NCBI GenBank assembly: GCA_013365365.1
Contig: JABVXU010000024.1
Span: forward strand, 248,001-312,000
Source of the DNA: Cruorifilaria tuberocauda
Taxonomy: Eukaryota > Nematoda > Chromadorea > Rhabditida > Onchocercidae
Direction: 5' to 3'
DNA length: 64,000 nt
The notes below the pieces were generated by a model. It saw only the letters and a list, made by a program, of their open reading frames with translations, did no database searches and was not told where the DNA came from. Positions 25,191-36,983 of the stretch are shown here, one piece after another (position 1 is the first letter of the stretch; every line of letters starts with the position of its first letter). Position numbers and translations under genes: made by a program.

Positions 25191-25773
25191 ATGGGTACTC
25201 GATTATCTGTATCATTTGAAGATCCAGAAGTCTCACCTCGAACGGATCGTCCTCCCACTTTTGACCCACTCTATGGATTTCCTAAAGGACGAAAACCTCG
25301 TGAAATGAAAGCAACGTGGGAGGAAATGGATCATTGGAAACTGGAATTTGGTGATCGTGATTATTGTGCTCATTTACTGATTAATCTCAAAAAGTGCCAG
25401 GTGATTTGTGTTTATAAAACATTTAACTTAACTGAAGTATGATTAGGACGATTCTGACTTTTAAGGGTGGGAGTTAAATAAATACATACAAAATTCATTC
25501 TGTTGATCTTTCGCTGCGTTAAAATCCTTGAAAATAAATACCATAGAAAATATTTTAGTCGTAGTTTTTAGTAATTTTTGCAAGATTTTAATGTTATTTT
25601 AGCGACAGCGCGCTCCGTTTGCGCATTACTACTGCATAGATGATTATCATAAATGGCAGAACTGTGAGTATGAAGATCACATCTTGAGGATGAAAGAATT
25701 CGAACGGGAAAGACGGTTACTGAAACGAGCCGCCCGTAAAAAAGCTGCCCAAGGAAAGTCGAATAATGTTTAA
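25191..25773 (+). CDS. NADH:ubiquinone oxidoreductase subunit NDUFB7 (B18)
   Basis: Accessory subunit on the intermembrane-space side of mitochondrial complex I. Two exons, 25191-25400 and 25603-25773, about 126 residues. It carries the twin CX9C fold of imported intermembrane-space proteins: [11 protein letters not shown] at the end of exon 1 and [11 protein letters not shown] in exon 2. The intron therefore falls between the two helices. [16 protein letters not shown] and the Lys/Arg-rich tail ([14 protein letters not shown]) match the family. MGTRLS at the start is compatible with N-myristoylation (Met-Gly), known for this subunit in mammals. An AATAAA within AGTAAATAAAATC at about 25841-25853 is a likely poly(A) signal. 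Confidence 0.95.
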
Positions 25774-26150
25774 GGAGAAGTAATAGTACAATACTTGTTT
25801 AGTATCTTTTTTGTTCCTCATTCTAGTATTGTATATATATAGTAAATAAAATCTTCATTCTTCAACTTTTTGGTGTTGTCCAATTTCATCATCAGAATGA
25901 TAATCTGTGGCTATATCTGCTAGTGAGATGATATTCTTTGGATATATTTCTGAAAGAAAAAAAAATTGAAATGAGGATTCAAACAACTATCAAATCAGGG
26001 AGCAAGCTTATATATTTCGTTGAAACTACATGTCTCGTAATGGATATTGCTCCAGAAACTTAAGTTTTTGTTTTTGAAAAAAGTTTAAATAGGAAGTGGA
26101 GATCGGAAATAATCATTATGATGATTACTAAATGTATTGTTTCCAGTAAT
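25774..26150. other. Spacer after NDUFB7 with a spliced-leader-like acceptor
   Basis: About 375 bases between tandem genes. It ends with TTTCCAG at 26140-26146, four bases before the next ATG, the typical layout of a trans-spliced nematode mRNA. No other feature is seen. Confidence 0.5.
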
Positions 26151-28870
26151 ATGGAACGTCAAAAAGTACGACATGTGCTCGAAATAATTACGGATCCGAT
26201 CAAATTACGCAGAAAATTACTCCTGCTGGTGGAAGAATGCGGAAAATTGTTAGAGAAGGATGCTTTTGGATGGGCCTTACTTGCAAAATTAGTTTATGCT
26301 TGTGATGAAGAGATGCTGAAAATTATTTCATCGAGAATTCAGGTATTTTCGGGTTTTTTGTTGTCCTGGATAGTTTATTGAACATGTGGCATAAAAAGTT
26401 GTCATGGAGAAATGTTTCTTTTTCTTTCCAATTGATTCATTTTAGAAGAAGTTGATTGCTGCAACTAGACATCCAGTTATGGTTCCTCTGTTACACTTTG
26501 TCCGTTCATTCCTTGTTCGTTTTCAATGGCTCAAAAATTTCAATGAACTAACTTTGGCCTGCATTTGTTCACGTGCTGTGGATTTCAGTGTTAAAAGTTG
26601 TTCTGAAGACACTACTAGGTAAATATTTTAATTTAATTTTATTCTGTGGTTATTTATTCGTTTTTTTAGTACGGAAATTTCATGTATTCAGAAAAGGTCT
26701 GGAATATTAGAATTCTTTTTTTTTTCAATGAACTAACGTTGGCTTGCTTTTTTTTGGCTAGCTAAAAAGGAAATCAATGATCATTGGAAAAGTGAAGTTA
26801 AATAATTAAAGATTATGTCATTCCAACAGTGCAGTTTTCATAGCATATTTCAGTAAATAGAAGAATGCAGTATGTTTTGAACTCTTCATTTTGGGTATAT
26901 TACGTTAAAATTAAATTGATTTTTCAAGATATTTTTTGATAGTTTGATGTAATGATTTCTCACTTGAAGTTATTCAATTGTTTATAGGCTTGTCTCCAAT
27001 ATATATGCATTGTGGGCAGGAACTAAATATGATTACATCTTGATAAAGGCACTGAAGAGTATATTAAGTGATGTAATTGTTGAAGAAAAGAATGAAAACG
27101 AAAAAGTACTATTTCGTTTTGAGACAGCTGTACAGCGATACCTTCCGCAATTTATTTCTACAATATTCAACTTGCATACAGATGTAATGACGCGTTGTTC
27201 GTCAGGTATTACTTTCATATTTTATAAAGAGTTGTGTAAGAATCATTTGTAGAGATTGTGTTTGCTAGAGACTATCCGCAATAACTAGCATGCTTCATTT
27301 ATTATATGATTATTTAAAGTGGAATTCCGATGTTTTGTTGTTTCAGATTATTTCAATTTATTCTAATTTTGCCAGTGATCTGATTTAATCAGTTATTTTA
27401 TGTGTTTAGCTCAATATCTGCTAACTATTAGACGTTGATACATGCAAATTTAGTCAAAAGTCCTCTATTCATGAGCATTATGATACTTCTTTTTGCTCAT
27501 CTTAATTTTCAGGTGACAAAATTGCTATAAATGAATGGTTGGATATCGCATGTGAATCAGCAAGTGTTATTGAAGCCAAACAAAAAGATTCCATTTTTCG
27601 ATGGTTAAGGACTTTCTTATTAAAAGCCAAAAGCTGTGCACATATTGCTTCACGAAGAATTTCTTCATTTATCAGTGATTTCTCTCATCCAAGTGAAGCT
27701 TATTACGAAGCAGTAAAAGAATATGTTCAGTTGGGACCGAATCTGAGTATTAATTCTCTTTTCAGAGCCCTTATTCCTTCTGCCAGATATCAGTTGAACT
27801 CGCAGGTGAATGTTGTAAATTACTTCTGTGTGATATTTTAACCTTCAGATATTGAGTAAAATATTGCTTAGAATTAGTCCCAATTATTATATGTTTGTAA
27901 TATTGCTTTCAGATTATTTCCAAAGTCTTTTGAATAAGTTTATTTCACCACCTTCAGTTTCAGAAATATGGAAAAGCATATGCTGAAGCGCTGGGTGCAA
28001 TGCTGGAATTAAGACCTTATCTATTGGATGTTCAGGACGTGATAGAGCTGCAGCACTTAGTTTGTCAGGAAGCTTTTCAAAATCGAAAATGTAGACCAGC
28101 ACTATCATTGCTAAATTCACTGTTAGCTATGAACAATGAATTAGTGCCGTCGCCTATTCAGGTTGTTTATTGGAATAATTATATTCATTTTTTCTTTCTC
28201 AACTTACAGAATTAATAAATTCATCATTCATTTTTAGATCGCACAAAGCATCTTCAGTGGCAGCGAAAATTGGTGCGATGAAGTACGTTTAGGCCGAGCG
28301 CTGTGTTCTTCTATTTCACGACCGCGTATTCAAGTAATTTTGCCTCAAGAAGACTTGTTGAAGAAGTTAAGTGATATTGTAATGAATGACCGGCAGATAC
28401 ATTTCGATGGTTCTCAGAATTTGGCTAATCTACTTATGCCAAAGAAATCGGAGATGCAGTCTAACAGCTTTTCAATTATTAATGAACTTATTAGTGATAA
28501 TCCTATAGAAAATCATCGAATTTTTGACGTTGAATCAGCTAAAAATGCTGTTAGAAAGCGAGTTTACCCATCACTAGGAAAAACAACTATAAAATGTGCA
28601 CGAATTGAATCTGAACAAAATGAAGAAATGTTTTCTTTCAAGAGTGAAAGTTTGCATTCCTCAAAAACATTGCAAATAATAGATGAACAAGAATTACTAG
28701 AGAAAGCAAAGTACGCTTCAGTGGAGCAAAAGGAATTACGAGATACTTTTGTTGGAGATGTTGCAGCAGTGAAACTCAATTCCAAATCTGAGGTCATAAT
28801 TTTCGATGAAGATGTTTGTGAGTTAACTGTTCAGCAAATGATGGCCGATTTTGTGCCTGAACTGAAATAG
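26151..28870 (+). CDS. Unrecognised conserved-looking helical protein (about 568 residues)
   Basis: I do not recognise this gene. Six exons join in phase: 26151-26342, 26446-26618, 26988-27205, 27513-27805, 27964-28161 and 28238-28870. The start of exon 5 could also be 27958, adding Phe-Gln. The ATG at 26151 follows an acceptor-like TTCCAG by four bases. The first 430 or so residues look like an all-helical repeat (alpha-solenoid) with segments such as WALLAKLVYACDEEMLKI and WLRTFLLKAKSCAHIASRR. The C-terminal 150 residues are hydrophilic and acidic, with a basic patch (AVRKRVYPSLGKTTIK). There is no signal peptide or membrane helix. The layout resembles scaffold subunits of nuclear complexes (Integrator- or RIX1-like), but I see no diagnostic motif, so no function is assigned. 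Confidence 0.8.
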
Positions 28871-29625
28871 CATGTATAAAGCAACACACGGAAATAATGT
28901 GGTAACATCTAGAAAGGGAAAAACGTATAAAAATGGAATAAAATTGAAGAAATAAATTCAAAAACTGAAAATGAGATTAAAATGAATAGCTCTATAATCT
29001 CTGAGTTCATTTGCTCAATTTCTGTTTTTATTGAAATTCGTGTTATTTTATTTACTCTTCTGATAATTTTAAGGATATTCTATATGTAAATGCATCAAGT
29101 AGTGGTAGTCACGTTACATCCGGTAATAATTTTTATTGCTAATGTTAATATGCAAAAGTCAAATATAAAATATTCAATGAAATGTTATATATGTTTACTA
29201 AGTAATCTTATTGCTGTTTGTTTAAATGATATCTAGGAAAGATCTAATTCAAAACAATGGGAAGAACATTGGATTATAAATATTTGCTTTGATTTTCGCT
29301 GTAACTGATATGTTGATTACATCTTCTGATAGTGATATACCATGCTTTGATTTTTCATGCTTTTGATACTTTAACAGTAACAGAGAATGTGCCATGGTGT
29401 TGGTCATCATTCATCAATCGAAGGTTTTGTTATTCAATTTGTAAGAAGCAATATAAAAGTGCCAGAAACATTATAAAATTGTTAGGCCATCATCGTTGAT
29501 GAATCTTTTGATCTTGAAATAAGTCACAAATTCTTTATTATAGTAACTAGTATGATTTATATTTTGCGTTATGGCGAAAAGGAAAATTTCAAGTGATTCA
29601 CTCTTTCAGAAGGATTTTGAACGCA
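28871..29625. other. Spacer before the epimerase gene
   Basis: About 755 AT-rich bases between tandem genes. An acceptor-like CTCTTTCAG ends at 29609, 16 bases before the epimerase ATG, and probably receives the spliced leader. Nothing else is recognised. Confidence 0.5.
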
Positions 29626-31558
29626 ATGAGAATTTTAGTAACTGGAGCCGCTGGATTTGTTGGAAGCCATGTTTCACTAGAGTTACTTGAAGCTGGTTAT
29701 GATATTATATGTATCGATAATTTTTCGAATTCTGTGCAAGGTTTACTTATGCGCTACATTTTTGCTAATTTTAGCGAAATGGAGATTTTACGTGGCTGAC
29801 TGCAAAAGTAAAGGAGCCGCTTGAAAGCATATGTCTCCTCAAGTTTTAAATTGTTTCAAGAACTCCAAGAATAGTTTTTCGTTTTATTGCTTTTAGAATT
29901 AGCGTTTTATTACTTTTCTTTTTATCCTTTCATTGATAAAGTTTATTTTTGAAGATAACGATGGGAATGCAGTCAGTTTAAAGCGTGTCTCACAAATTAC
30001 AAACAAGGAGGTACCGTTTATTTTCGCCGACTGTAGCAATGAGAAACAACTCGAGGCTGTTTTTGAAAAAGTTCGATTTTGTTGATTTTGATTACTCATA
30101 TGCACTGATTTTAGCAAATATGTATAACGAACCATTTTTTAGATGCAGTTATTGATGATTATTTATTTTACAGTATTTGATTAATGGTGTGATCCACCTA
30201 GCTGGTTGGAAGGCGGTTGGTGAATCAGTAAAAAACCCCCTTGATTATTATAATAACAATCTAATTACTACACTGGTCCTACTTAAGGTTATATTTTCTG
30301 CTGAATTTTGTCACTACAAAATATTTTGTATAAAGTTTATACATCTTCAATACTTTTCATACATTGAATTGGTTTATATCAGAAATATATATATTAGTTT
30401 TCCATTTAAATGCCCTTTCTCATTATTAATTTTGCATGCATTAAAAAAATATTTGCAGTTGTGTAAGAAATACAGTGTCAAAAGCTTTGTTTTTTCAAGC
30501 AGTGCAACTGTTTATGGACCACCGGAAAGTTTACCAATTAAAGAAACCGATCCAGTTGGGTGTAGGATTACTAATCCTTATGGTCATACCAAATACATGA
30601 TCGAACGAATTTTGATGGATTTAGCTGATTCTGATAAGGCAGGAAATAACTAATCAAAACTATTTTGGCAAAACGAGTTCAAAAGCTCATTGAATATTCG
30701 AAAAAAATTTTGCTTTAAACATTAAATAAATTTATATAGATGCATTATGTCAACTATGTGATCTATTTATTTGAATTTTAGAGCTGGAATATAATCATTC
30801 TAAGATATTTTAATCCCGTTGGTGCCCATCCTAGCGGACTCATTGGTGAAGATCCGAAAGGAATTCCCAATAATTTGATGCCATACATGAGCCAAGTAGC
30901 CATTGGAAAATTACCAGTGTTATACATATTTGGAACCGAATTTGATACTGCTGATGGTTATATTTTCTATAATCCTTTTCGAAATAGAATGAAAATCATG
31001 GAAATAGTGCTTGGAGAATTAAAATTTTTGATTGTTCTACATTAAAATTTGTTCATTAGTTAAATTTTTTGTGACTGGCATGAGTTTGTCCTTGGTCATA
31101 GCTTTTAAGAAAAATATTTGAATTTTCATCGCTTCAGGAACTGGTGTACGAGACTATATCCATGTTGTGGATTTGGCTCGAGGGCATGTAGCAGCATTTA
31201 ATCATCTTAATAAACAGCAAATTTCTGGTTACGAGATTTATAATCTTGGAACTGGCAAAGGATATTCGGTTTTGGAGGTGGTTACTGCTTTTGAGAAAGC
31301 TAGTGGGCAACGAGTAAGTTTTTCACAAACTGATTTGATTAAATTGTTCATTCACCCATTGACTTTATTTCCTTCGTTTTAAAATTGCAGATAAAGACGG
31401 AAAGCAGTCTACCTAGACCGGGTGATGTAGCCTGCATTTACTGCGATCCATTGTTAGCCTCTCAGAAACTTAGTTGGAAATGTCAATACGGCCTCGAGGA
31501 CATGTGTCTTGATCTGTGGAACTGGCAAACAAAGAATCCAAATGGTTATCTATCGTAG
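29626..31558 (+). CDS. gale-1: UDP-glucose/UDP-galactose 4-epimerase
   Basis: Interconverts UDP-galactose and UDP-glucose (Leloir pathway; also supplies UDP-GalNAc) in the cytosol using bound NAD. Seven exons: 29626-29740, 29955-30070, 30174-30287, 30459-30638, 30782-30956, 31138-31313 and 31391-31558, about 347 residues (human 348). Motifs in order: [10 protein letters not shown] (Rossmann Gly motif), [29 protein letters not shown] (catalytic Ser), [11 protein letters not shown] (the Tyr-x3-Lys pair), [38 protein letters not shown] and a final WQTKNPNGY. Exon 4 ends DSDK and exon 5 begins [12 protein letters not shown], as in other epimerases. The only way to join them is a GC donor at 30639, because no GT occurs before an in-frame stop. 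Confidence 0.96.
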
Positions 31559-32994
31559 TAATTATAACTGAATTGATTGAAGTTTGCAAAGAAAGAAGTT
31601 TTTGTTTACTGCTTAAGACGAATTTTTTGAATGTACTATTCCTGTTACGCAGAAGTAAAGAGGAGTAAATCTTGGTTTCAGTACCGATTTTTTATTATAT
31701 CTTTGTTCAGAAGAATATTCCATCCGTGTTTCTAACCCTGAAACATCATGTATGAAAACACTTTGAAATCACTTTCATCTTTTTAAACAAAAACTCAACC
31801 ATTGTATTTTCTTTTGTTCCTTTTTCATTTTTATTATTATATTTAGAACTGTTTGAATTTCTGTTTCTAACTTCTAATTTTGATTCTTTAGTTTTAATTT
31901 TCAGTCACTTCATTTAAACTAGGTGTAGCAATTCCAAATTTATTGCTACTTACAGGCTTGGCTTTTGTAAGGTTTTTCTTTTCAATGTGCCAGTTTCATC
32001 ATTTCACTAATTTTTTTAATGAGGCCAACTCATTGTTATTGATAATTTTTTAAGAGATAATTTTTACAAGCTCCTGAGGATATTCAGTGATAAAGAAGGA
32101 AAGAATTTTGAAGTATTGTCAAAAATACCTTAAAAAATGAATTGTTTATCTTGAGAAGCAAGTGACAGCGAAATTGCACAATTTTTGTTGGCTTAATTAT
32201 TCTTGCTAGATTTTTCGTTCAATGTGAGCTTTTTTTTTTAATTTATCGCTTTGATTAAGGACAATGTAATGCAATAAATTTTAAACGTCAAATACTTCAA
32301 ACTTCTCACATGAGGTTTAGTTTTTTGACATATATAAAGCAATAAAATTTCATTTAAACTGTTTCACTGTCTATTTCACATCACCATTTATTTATTATTA
32401 ATTTCTGGTCATTCATTATTCTTATATTATTCTTCTGTGCTGATGAGTTGAACTAGTTACTTTGATATTTCATAATATTCTTTTCTCATGTTTGCATACT
32501 TATTGTTCTTGATGATGGGGAAATGAATAAGAAGGTTAACGTTGATTTATAGCGCAACTCTATGATCATGAGATGTTCAAGCAACTATTTTTAAACCATT
32601 TTTATGAAAAGATATAAGCATTACTTTTGATCATTAGTCCATGCGCTAACCCAAATTATTTTGCACTATCTGGATAATTTATTCGGCATATTGTAGCTAC
32701 ATGTTACCATTGTTATAGACTTCTCTGCAACTTACCCATTTATTCGGTTTACATAAAATTGTTTGATTTTGATTTGATTAGTAATGTAAGTTTAAATTAT
32801 GATTATATTTAATGATTACTAAGGTTTAATCTTCAGAGTGTCAATTATGGTTCTGATTTAAAACTGGAAATTGCTGAAATAGTTGTCCATATGGATCAAT
32901 TTCCACTTATTTATGAATCTCTGAATATTAATCGTTTTTGCGCTTGTCTGATGTTATTCGTATGTGGAATATGATAATTAAATGTCAGTGAGAT
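31559..32994. other. Spacer between epimerase and eEFSec
   Basis: About 1.4 kb of strongly AT-rich DNA with T runs. No open frame of note, RNA gene or repeat was recognised. The eEFSec promoter should lie in its right part. Confidence 0.5.
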
Positions 32995-35125
32995 ATGCTG
33001 GCAGCATTAAAATCGTTGAATGTTGGTATCCTTGGACATGTGGACTGCGGTAAAACAACTTTGGCGAAAGCATTATCCACGATGGGTTCAACTGCTGCAT
33101 TCGACAAGCATGCCAAAACTTCAAATCTTCGAGCTAATACAATCGATCTCGGATACTCGACATTAACCATCGATAATACAATAGTTGCGTTAATCGATTG
33201 TCCTGGACATGCGTCACTAATCAGGTGGTATTTATTAGTTTGAAATTTATAAGCAGTCGATCACTATTAAGTGTTATTCAAATATGTGTAAAGATGAGTA
33301 ATTAACATTACTTAATTTTATTCTACTATATTTTTAGTGTGAATAATATGAGATCTGTTTGAATGTTTTGTTCTTCGTAGGTCAGTGCTTGCAGCTTCAT
33401 CAGTTTTTGATATGGCAATTGTTGTGATAGATAGCAGCAAAGGAATCGAGCAACAAACCGCTGAACATCTCCTCCTTGTATCATTGTTATGTCCAGACCA
33501 TGTTATTCTAGTCCTTAATAAGGTTGATCATTAATAGATCCGAAAGTTTGAAATTCGCTTACTGCAACTTTTATAAATTAAAAACTATTAGCTGTACACT
33601 AACTGAAAACTCTAGTGTGTTTTACCCTATACTTTTTTTGACTCTGTGAAGTTAAAATGAAATTTAACTCTGAAAAATACTTCATTTTTGCATCATTCGA
33701 GAATTTTTGTCATTAAATTATTGAATAGTGGAAAGGAGCTTGTGATCAAATAATTTAACTGACTTCCGAATTTCATTGATAAATGAAGCACTTATTTTTT
33801 GTAAAAACCTTCTGCTGTTTTAGATTGATTTAGTAGATGGGGAAACAGTGGAGCAAGTGACAAAAAGTTGCAAGAAGGCAGCATCAGACCTAAAAATAAG
33901 CTCAGGTCTGCAAATTATCTCAGTATCGTTAACATTGCATAAAGAGGAAGCGATAATGGCACTAATAAATGCTTTGCGTTTGGCGCTTTACATACCTCAG
34001 CGAGTTTCTTCTGGTCATTTTGTGATGTATGTTGATCATTGTTTTCCTGTGAAAGGCAAAGGCACGGTAATGACAGGCACTGTTGTCGATGGGATGTGCA
34101 AGTAAATTTTATTTTGATTTAACATGTTGCAAAAATCAATGGACTGGTTGTTACAATGCTAATATTATATAGCTAATTTGAGACATCGATTAATAATCAT
34201 TTGAAAAGAGGAATTTGATACTATGATTTATGATTTATAAAAGAAAATAGGGAATCGAAATTTTTGAATATGATAAATGCAATATTTTAGAGTTGGAATG
34301 GACGTAGAAATAGCAGCTTTACAGGAAAAGCGTAAAATTAAAAGTGTGCAATGTTGGAAAGAGAATGTCTGTAGTGCAGGAATAGGAGATCGAGCAGCTC
34401 TATTATTCCACAATATTTCTAACAGAGGTATTAATCGAACCATTGTACATGAACCAGGAACGCTGCGTCGTGTGCAATTTATGCTAGTTAGTGTGAAACG
34501 AATAATATATTTTCAAGGAGTTCTTCGCCAGGGTTGCAAGTTACATGTTTCAACCGGTTTCGACACTGTCATTGGACAATGCCAGTTTTTGACCTTATCA
34601 CTTCCTGGAGGGGATCATTATGAAGTAGTGCAAGAACTGGATGGAACTGTAAACTTTGCAATAATTAGCTTGGAACGATTTATATATACAAAAGAGGGTA
34701 ACTTTTTTATCACGTCCAGATTAGACCATCAAGGTAAAGGTTGTCGGTTTGTCTTCCATGGCATAGTTTTGAAATTGATTGATAACGACAAACAGATATG
34801 TCGATTTCGGAGAAAGAAAAAAATTGGAAAAGTTGAACGAATTGAAAATGAACGAAGCATAATTTGCAATTCTTTATTCAAGAAAGAAACGAATGTTGAT
34901 ATATACTGTAACATGAATGTTTATCTTTCTACTGGTGAGGTAGGTATCATAGATTCTGCATTCGGGAAAAATGGGAAAATTCGGGTATTATTTTTGGAGG
35001 GCTTGTCAGAGAGTACAAGGACTGCTTATAAGAACGGATTAGAAATACGAGTAACACTATATTTAAAAAAATTTTTAAATGATGGAAAAATTAGGTGTTG
35101 CTCACCAGATCCCGCCACTCAATAG
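32995..35125 (+). CDS. Selenocysteine-specific elongation factor eEFSec (SelB)
   Basis: GTPase that delivers selenocysteyl-tRNA to ribosomes at UGA codons with SBP2 and the SECIS element. Four exons: 32995-33224, 33381-33522, 33824-34101 and 34291-35125, about 494 residues (human 596). GTPase motifs: P-loop GHVDCGKTTLAKAL, switch I RANTIDLGYS, G3 DCPGHASLIR, NKID at the exon 2/3 join and a G5-like IISVSLT. Domain 2 begins with VDHCFPVKGKGTVMTGTV. LEVGL-like and FKKETNVDIY...YLSTGEVGIIDSAFG segments mark SelB domains 3-4 and exclude EF-Tu and eIF2-gamma. Loss of the acidic insert seen in the human factor explains most of the shorter length. Switch I reads Arg-Ala-Asn-Thr where the family has Arg-Gly-Ile-Thr; the Mg-binding Thr is kept. 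All junctions are in phase. Confidence 0.93.
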
Positions 35126-35510
35126 TTTCTTTTGTAAAATTTGAAAATTTCATTAATTTTTATCATATTGTATATGTTTGAAATTCTGTTGTATTCACTT
35201 GGATCTTCCATTACTTTTTCATTATGATCAATTGTACCTATAAAAACTTGCCAAACAATCTTTTATATATATTGTTTTCCGTATATCAGGAATCGGTATT
35301 CGGCTTATTTTTCAAATTTGTGGCACCATATACATATAGAATTTCTAGTTTTATTTTCAGTATTTTTCTAACGGAGGAAACGCTTAATTTTGTCTTTTTA
35401 CATTATTGAGCAATTTCCTAAAAAATTTTTATGCACTGATTGTGAAAGTTTGATTATATTCTTTAAATCTTTTTAGGTTGGACTATACATTAGGAGTTTC
35501 ACTTCGTCTT
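35126..35510. other. Spacer with candidate spliced-leader acceptor
   Basis: About 385 bases between tandem genes. A TCTTTTTAG site ends at 35476, 34 bases before the next ATG, and may be a trans-splice acceptor. Confidence 0.4.
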
Positions 35511-36983
35511 ATGTTAAATCGACGAATTGCAATTTTATGGAATTCTTCACTTTACAAAAACAGTTATACACTAAGTTTAAATTCAAGTCCGCGATATCAT
35601 AAATTATTGAGCATATGTATGCGTACCAAGACGACAAATAAAAGATCATATATTGAAATTATTAGCAAAGCGGCAGAAAATTCAGTCAAGAACAACGACA
35701 CTGAATTTTCGGGAAAAGGTTATGTCGAGATTTGGAAAAAGACAAAAGCTAAACAAACATACACTGCAAAGTCACTGTCGGATATGCGGGATGATATTAA
35801 TAAGTTAGCACAAACATTGTACAAATCAAGGGTGAATGAAAAACATCAGGAAAAAAATTCATCACGGGTAACCGTTAGTGAGCCGAAATTTGAGGAAGAC
35901 CTTAGATTGAGTACGTATGTCGATGGCTGTGTTGAGCACCTTTCATTCACAGTTCGTACTCCTGATCGGCGAATTCTTATTAAGAAATTCACTGGCATTA
36001 CTGCTTCCAGGTTCGCTTTTCTTGTCTCACTGTAATACGTAATTCCTGTTTTTCTCGTGAAAAATAACGGATGTCTATGTAAATGTACTTATTTTTTCTC
36101 TAATTTACCAAAAAGTAAATCGCTATAGGTGATGAATAAAGTATGCGATAAGGCGGAACACGTCTAGTTCGGTTAAATTTATAGACTTCAAAAAATTCTT
36201 TACCAAAAAATTTTTCAGTGTTCATTTAGTTGGTAACTTTTTCGTTTCTATCATCTAGTTTCGGCAAATATACATTTTCCCAAATGATTTTTAAATTCTT
36301 ACTGCAAAAATATATATTATATAAATATGCTACTTGAATTCTGTTGCAGAACTATTTTGGAAATGTTACGAGATCGGAAAGTGCGTATCAACGAAGTTGT
36401 CACTTACGATTTTGCAATTGTTGTAAGTCTTTTCGAACTTGCCCTAGTAAAATTTGGAATTTATATGTGGAAAGAGAGATATATTTAATTGCTGAGTTTA
36501 TTCATTTCCCTCTAAAGGTTACATTTAATGAGATCATCAGTATTAGATTAAAGCACCAAGTTTATTCCATAATAAGAAGCAATACTTTTTATGTTTTTAT
36601 AATTTCCCTGGTACTTCCGTTTCTTTGTTTCCATGAAATCTTAAATTTCAAAATCTCCAAGTCTGGAAATTTATCAGTTGAAAAATATTAGAGGATTTTT
36701 GCTTTATAGTACTACTTACACTGCATCTGATTCACGCATTTTTGGAAAGAAATTTTAAACCTTATTTTAGTGTAAACCGATGGATACATTGGATATTTGG
36801 AAAGGAGAATTGGAGGAGAATCCAGCATTTGCCCGAATAGATCGTTTTCAAATTCTTCATATCTTACATTCTTCTTGTTATCAGTATTTCACCATACATG
36901 CTATATCTCTTAGGGATTTTTTGGTCGAAAATTGGTTTCCGTGGAAAATTCCAACAATCGCAAGCTATCATCACCTTAACTAA
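35511..36983 (+). CDS. Unrecognised protein with possible mitochondrial presequence (about 261 residues)
   Basis: I do not recognise this gene. Three exons join in phase: 35511-36010 (ending AG|GTTCGC), 36350-36422 (ending before GTAAGT) and 36771-36983. The first 45 or so residues are rich in Arg, Ser and Leu and poor in acid (MLNRRIAILWNSSLYKNSY), which suggests mitochondrial import. A charged helical stretch follows (SLSDMRDDINKLAQTLYKSR). A more conserved-looking part then spans the exon 1/2 join (RRILIKKFTGI, then TILEMLRDRKVRINEVVTYD). The final exon ends in an aromatic-rich tail, WFPWKIPTIASYHHLN. Exon 3 is the least certain; the reading frame is open and the acceptor (TTATTTTAG) is good, but nothing confirms it. 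Confidence 0.6.
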
